A DNA stretch of 44,658 nt, taken from assembly GCA_938015295.1 (NCBI GenBank), contig CALLQB010000122.1, positions 1-44,658 of the forward strand, written 5' to 3'. The notes beneath the pieces were generated by a model, which saw only the letters and a list, made by a program, of their open reading frames with translations, ran no database searches and was not told where the DNA came from. The stretch's first letter is position 1; every line of letters begins with the position of its first letter. A program made the translations under genes and the position numbers. Positions 41,296 through 44,658 of this stretch are shown here, piece after piece. The stretch comes from an uncultured Acidimicrobiales bacterium. Its GTDB lineage: Bacteria; Actinomycetota; Acidimicrobiia; Acidimicrobiales; SHLQ01.

Positions 41296-42227
41296 TTGGG
41301 TTGTAGGGCGGCGAACTCGCAGGCGACCTGTGCGCCGAGGCGAGCATTGTTGTTCACCAAAGCAATGTTGGCGGTAAGACTTGCCCCGCCAGTGAGCTCG
41401 ACGATACGGCCGAGCAAAAACGGTGTGGCCTCCTTGCCATGGATGCCGTTTGCCTCCATATCAGCCAACGCCTCGTCGATGATCACGCCAATCTCGTCGG
41501 CCGGAATCTCGTCGCCGACCGGAATCGGGTTGACGACCGCGACACCGCCGGAAAGCCCCAACCGCCACTTTGCCGCCATCAACGCAGCAACCTCGGCCGG
41601 CGTGTCAAGCGACATCGGCGCCGCATGGCCGCTGACACGCGAAAAGAACGCCGGGAAGTCATTGGTTTGGTACGCCACAACTGGCACGCCGAGCGTCTCG
41701 AGCGCCTCAAGGGTGAGCCCAATGTCGAGAATCGACTTCACCCCCGCCGAAACAACAGTCACGTTGGTCAGCGACAACTCGGTCAGATCGGCGCTGACGT
41801 CATAGGTTCGCTCGGCGCCCCGGTGCACACCACCAAGCCCACCGGTAACAAAAACCGAAATACCCGCAAGCGCAGCCAACCGCATCGTCGACGCGACGGT
41901 GGTAGCACCGTGCAACCCTTTGGCAACGACGAACGCCAGATCGCGCGTACTCACCTTCGCCACATCAGCACTCGTCGCAAGAAGATGAAGGTCGTCGTGA
42001 CCGAGTCCGACCCGAGGACGTCCATCGAGGATCGCGATCGTGGCCGGAACAGCACCGCCTTCGCGGATAATTCGCTCGGCCTCGGTGGCCATTTCAACGT
42101 TCTGCGGAAACGGCATGCCGTGGCTAATAATCGTGCTCTCCAACGCAACAACCGGGGCGCCATCATGGAGCGCCTCGGCAACCTCGTCGGTAAGCACAAG
42201 ATCGGAATGTGGGGTGGTCGAAGGCAC
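41289..42227 (-). CDS. psuG: Pseudouridine-5'-phosphate glycosidase
   Basis: It splits the C-C glycosidic bond of pseudouridine 5'-phosphate to uracil and ribose 5-phosphate. The 312-residue length is normal. Signature segments are VALESTIISHGMPFPQN, AKGLHGATTVASTM, VSAGVKSILDIGLTLE with the catalytic lysine, VAYQTNDFPAFFSR and NIALVNNNARLGAQVA. The partner kinase (PsuK) is not in the window. GTG start. It is divergent from the flavoenzyme gene, with 65 bp between. Confidence 0.93.
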   Translation of the reverse strand: MPSTTPHSDLVLTDEVAEALHDGAPVVALESTIISHGMPFPQNVEMATEAERIIREGGAVPATIAILDGRPRVGLGHDDLHLLATSADVAKVSTRDLAFVVAKGLHGATTVASTMRLAALAGISVFVTGGLGGVHRGAERTYDVSADLTELSLTNVTVVSAGVKSILDIGLTLEALETLGVPVVAYQTNDFPAFFSRVSGHAAPMSLDTPAEVAALMAAKWRLGLSGGVAVVNPIPVGDEIPADEIGVIIDEALADMEANGIHGKEATPFLLGRIVELTGGASLTANIALVNNNARLGAQVACEFAALQPKK

Positions 42228-42292
42228 ACGGTGATCCTAAGGTGCCAAACCGCCACCCGAACGCATTCCGACTAGCCAACTACGCTGTGCCG

Positions 42293-44446
42293 ATGTTCGA
42301 CCGATTGCTTTCGCCAACCTCCATTGGCTCGATGCAGCTCAGGAACCGACTAGTGCAGGCGCCGATGGGCGTAGAAATGGTCGATGGCGACGGCCTAGCC
42401 AACGAGGCGATCATCGCCTACTACGAAGAACGTGCCCGCGGAGGTGTGGGCCTGATCATCACCGAAACCTGCGCCATGGACTACCCCAACGGCGCAAACT
42501 CGCGGCACCAACTCGGACTATCGGACGACTCATTCATTGTCGGCATGACCGAGCTGACAAGCCGAGTCCATAACCACGGGGCAAAGATCGCGGTGCAGCT
42601 AGCCCACCACGGCAAGGTGTCGCGGGTCGACAAGAAAGAGGGCCGCGACATTCTCGTGCCCTCCATCCCCGAGTGGCACGGCTCGTTCTCCATGCTCGCC
42701 GACACCACTCCCGAAGAACTCGGCTGGATGGCCGCAGTCAACGGCGACGGTGGCGGCAAGCTCAAAGAAATGACCACCGACGACATCCTCGAGACCACCG
42801 ACAAGTTCGCCGAAGCGGCCCGCCGAGCCCGCGACAGCGGCTTCGACGGCATCGAGATACATGCCAGCCACGGCTACCTGATCTCGGCATTCCTCTCGAA
42901 GCAATGGAACACCCGAGACGATGAATACGGCGGATCGATCGCGCAACGATCGAGGTTCCTCGTCGAGATCATCGAAGCAATGCGCGCCAAAGTCGACGAC
43001 GAGATTCCGGTGTGGTGCCGCCTCGACGCCAAGGAATACCTCACACCAGACGGCATCGAGTTTGCCGACGCACGAACAACCGCAAGGCTCGCCGAAAAGG
43101 CAGGCGCCGCCGCCATCCACCTCAGCGCCTACGGCGACAGCACCTCGGCATCGGCCTTCACCCTGGGCACGTTGCCCCACACCGAAGCGAAACACAAACA
43201 TCTGAGCGCACAGATCAAAGCCGATCTCGCCATCCCGGTCATCGGCGTCGGACGAGTCAACCCCGCGACCGCCGAACAGATGCTCATCGACGGCCAAGCC
43301 GACCTCATCGCGATGGGCCGACAGTTACTCGCCGACCCCGAACTGGCCAACAAACTCGGCGAAGGCCGACCCGCCGATATCCGTCCATGCATCAACTGTT
43401 ACGTGTGCGTCGCATCGCCATTCTTCGACCGACGAGTGCACTGTGCGGTAAACCCCGCACTGGGCAACGAGACCGAGTTGGCCACCGCCGACCGCGACAC
43501 CGCACCCGCCAGCAAAAACGTGGTCGTTGTGGGCGGCGGCCCCGCCGGCATGGAGGCGGCACGGATCGCTGCCTCTCGAGGCCACAACGTCACGTTGTTC
43601 GAAGCCTCTGCACAACTCGGCGGGGCACTGCGATTCGCCGCGCTGGTGTACGAGCCCAACGCCCGACTTCTCGCCTGGCTAACCCGACAAATGGACAACC
43701 TCGGCGTCGACGTTCGCACCGGAACCCCAGCCACGCCCGAAGCCATTCAGGCGCTATCGCCCAATGACGTCATCGTCGCGATTGGCGGCGCCCGCGAAAC
43801 CTCGACACTCCCCGGTGCCACGTTGAAACACGTGGTCGATGGCGACGATCTCCGAAAGGTGCTCACCGGCTCGGGCGATGGCGACGCCAAGAAGGTTCCA
43901 CTTGTTGGTCGGCTCGCAGCAAACGCCGGCAGACTCCTCGGACTCACCGCCGACGCCGACCGGCTGGCCAAACTCACCAAGCTCTACATGCCGCTCGGCA
44001 AAGAAGTAACCATCGTCGGTGGCGGGCTCGTCGGCATCGAAATCGCCGAATTCCTCGTCGAACGCGGCCGCAACGTGACCGTTATCGACCCCGGCCCGAC
44101 CATGGCCCCCGAGATGGCGCATCCCCGCCGATGGCGCGTTCTCACCGACCTCCGTGAGCACGGCGCAACGCTGATCACCGGAGCCACGGTGACCAGCATC
44201 GACAGCGACCGCGTGCACTATCAGACCGGCAATCCTGGCAACCCAGACAACGGAGAACCAGTGGTTGCCGACTCGGTGCCTGCCGACTCGGTGATACTTG
44301 CCACCGGCCTCACCGGCAACCCTACGCTCGACAAGTGGCGCACCGTTGCCGGCGTCGAAACCACCATCGTGGGAGACGCGTCAGGCATCGGCTATATCGA
44401 AGGCGCCATCCACGACGGCTTCCATGCCGGGCTTCGTCTTGGATGA
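42293..44446 (+). CDS. 2,4-Dienoyl-CoA-reductase-like iron-sulfur flavoenzyme
   Basis: A 717-residue NADH:flavin oxidoreductase of the old-yellow-enzyme type with a C-terminal FAD/NAD module. The FMN barrel (about 1-340) has RLVQAPMGVEM, QLAHHGKVSR and GFDGIEIHASHGYLISAFLS. A [4Fe-4S] site is C366-x2-C369-x2-C372-x11-C384. FAD and NAD(H) Rossmann motifs are VVGGGPAGMEAARIA (about 405) and IVGGGLVGIEIAE (about 580). Relatives act on dienoyl-CoA, trimethylamine or enoates; the substrate is not fixed here. The acyl-CoA dehydrogenase in the same region fits a fatty-acid role. The ATG at 42293 lacks a clear ribosome site. Confidence 0.88.
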   Translation: MFDRLLSPTSIGSMQLRNRLVQAPMGVEMVDGDGLANEAIIAYYEERARGGVGLIITETCAMDYPNGANSRHQLGLSDDSFIVGMTELTSRVHNHGAKIAVQLAHHGKVSRVDKKEGRDILVPSIPEWHGSFSMLADTTPEELGWMAAVNGDGGGKLKEMTTDDILETTDKFAEAARRARDSGFDGIEIHASHGYLISAFLSKQWNTRDDEYGGSIAQRSRFLVEIIEAMRAKVDDEIPVWCRLDAKEYLTPDGIEFADARTTARLAEKAGAAAIHLSAYGDSTSASAFTLGTLPHTEAKHKHLSAQIKADLAIPVIGVGRVNPATAEQMLIDGQADLIAMGRQLLADPELANKLGEGRPADIRPCINCYVCVASPFFDRRVHCAVNPALGNETELATADRDTAPASKNVVVVGGGPAGMEAARIAASRGHNVTLFEASAQLGGALRFAALVYEPNARLLAWLTRQMDNLGVDVRTGTPATPEAIQALSPNDVIVAIGGARETSTLPGATLKHVVDGDDLRKVLTGSGDGDAKKVPLVGRLAANAGRLLGLTADADRLAKLTKLYMPLGKEVTIVGGGLVGIEIAEFLVERGRNVTVIDPGPTMAPEMAHPRRWRVLTDLREHGATLITGATVTSIDSDRVHYQTGNPGNPDNGEPVVADSVPADSVILATGLTGNPTLDKWRTVAGVETTIVGDASGIGYIEGAIHDGFHAGLRLG

Positions 44447-44469
44447 CCCCATCTCAGACACCCTCTTTG

Positions 44470-44520
44470 CCAAAGACAGCCTCTTCCCAAAGACAGCCTC
44501 TTCCCCAAAGACAGCCTCTT
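44470..44520 (+). repeat. Three-copy 16-bp tandem repeat
   Basis: CCAAAGACAGCCTCTT occurs at 44470-44485, 44487-44502 and 44505-44520, separated by one and two C bases. Degenerate partial copies flank both sides. It lies in the 101 bp between the flavoenzyme stop and the next gene. Confidence 0.85.
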
Positions 44521-44547
44521 TCCCAAAATTGCGAAGGTCGGAGGACC

Positions 44548-44658
44548 ATGACGACACACGCAACAATTCAAGACATCGAAAACTGCATGAACAACGGCTG
44601 GTCAGATGGCCTTCCCGTTATCCCGCCCTACGGCAGTCTTGTCGACGAAATGCTCGAC
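44548..44658 (+). CDS. Start of a gene truncated by the window edge
   Basis: An ATG at 44548 with GGAGG three bases upstream opens 37 codons to the window end. The end of this stretch, NGWSDGLPVIPPYGSLVDEML, resembles the opening of UGSC-family and related proteins (DGLPVVPPT-like), but 37 residues are too few to assign a family. It follows the 16-bp repeats. Confidence 0.55.
   Translation, partial: MTTHATIQDIENCMNNGWSDGLPVIPPYGSLVDEMLD

Noticed and set aside
1..44658. CRISPR arrays, insertion sequences, phage genes or a replication origin
   Set aside because: No regularly spaced repeat-spacer array, transposase, integrase or dnaA-box cluster was recognised. The crgA-pknB block is often origin-proximal, but no origin lies in this window.

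Overview
The window is a high-GC actinobacterial chromosome segment, most likely from a member of the Acidimicrobiia or a close relative. The main reason is gene order: crgA, trpG/pabA, pknB, pbpA, rodA, a PP2C phosphatase (pstP), fhaB, fhaA and tRNA-Leu(CAG) follow the order seen beside the origin in mycobacteria. pknA is absent, and a secreted beta-helix gene and a Fic gene are inserted. Many starts are GTG or TTG, and operons are packed with 1-8 nt overlaps. The taxon is inferred from layout and family content, not from a marker-gene search.

Region 1 (1-13231) is the cell-growth block. It holds the tail of a thiolase-like gene, a small zinc-ribbon membrane protein, UDP-glucose dehydrogenase, crgA and the anthranilate/aminodeoxychorismate amidotransferase subunit. 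The minus-strand Ser/Thr kinase, PBP, RodA, phosphatase and FHA operon follows. PknB has four PASTA domains and an unusual HND catalytic loop. A Fic protein with a dense set of operator-like repeats in its leader separates fhaB from fhaA.

Region 2 (13325-23502) looks like the regulon of one ECF sigma factor, linked by promoter sequence. A SigK-like sigma factor lies between two zinc-binding anti-sigma proteins: a short soluble one upstream and a full membrane RskA downstream. The genes around it encode exported or membrane proteins: a double-fasciclin lipoprotein, a membrane-anchored sulfite-oxidase-like molybdoenzyme, a CHRD protein, a DUF4331 protein and a TPR protein. Five of these transcription units carry a matching motif, roughly C(C/A)ATCC, 15-16 nt, then CCGAA(C/T), just upstream. 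Two of the five would give leaderless mRNAs. Mycobacterial SigK/RskA also controls fasciclin proteins (MPT70/MPT83), so the pairing appears conserved, while the DUF4331, CHRD and molybdoenzyme members would extend it.

Region 3 (23592-27617) holds a KhtT/KhtU-type K+/H+ antiporter pair, a putative Fe(II)/2-oxoglutarate oxygenase, and two paralogous small zinc-ribbon proteins separated by a structured, gene-poor leader-like stretch.

Region 4 (27713-38258) is a roughly 10.5 kb light and phosphorelay signalling block. In order: stand-alone receiver, receiver-histidine kinase, small histidine kinase, CheB-CheR-PAS-PAS-kinase fusion, receiver, heme oxygenase, bacteriophytochrome (PAS-GAF-PHY-HWE kinase-receiver), receiver. 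It has four kinases and five receivers but no DNA-binding, cyclic-di-GMP or other recognised output domain. Heme oxygenase would make the biliverdin for the phytochrome it overlaps by 4 nt.

Region 5 (38351-44658) is catabolic: acyl-CoA dehydrogenase, metallo-beta-lactamase-fold hydrolase, SDR, pseudouridine-5'-phosphate glycosidase, a 2,4-dienoyl-CoA-reductase-like flavoenzyme, and the start of a gene that runs off the right edge.
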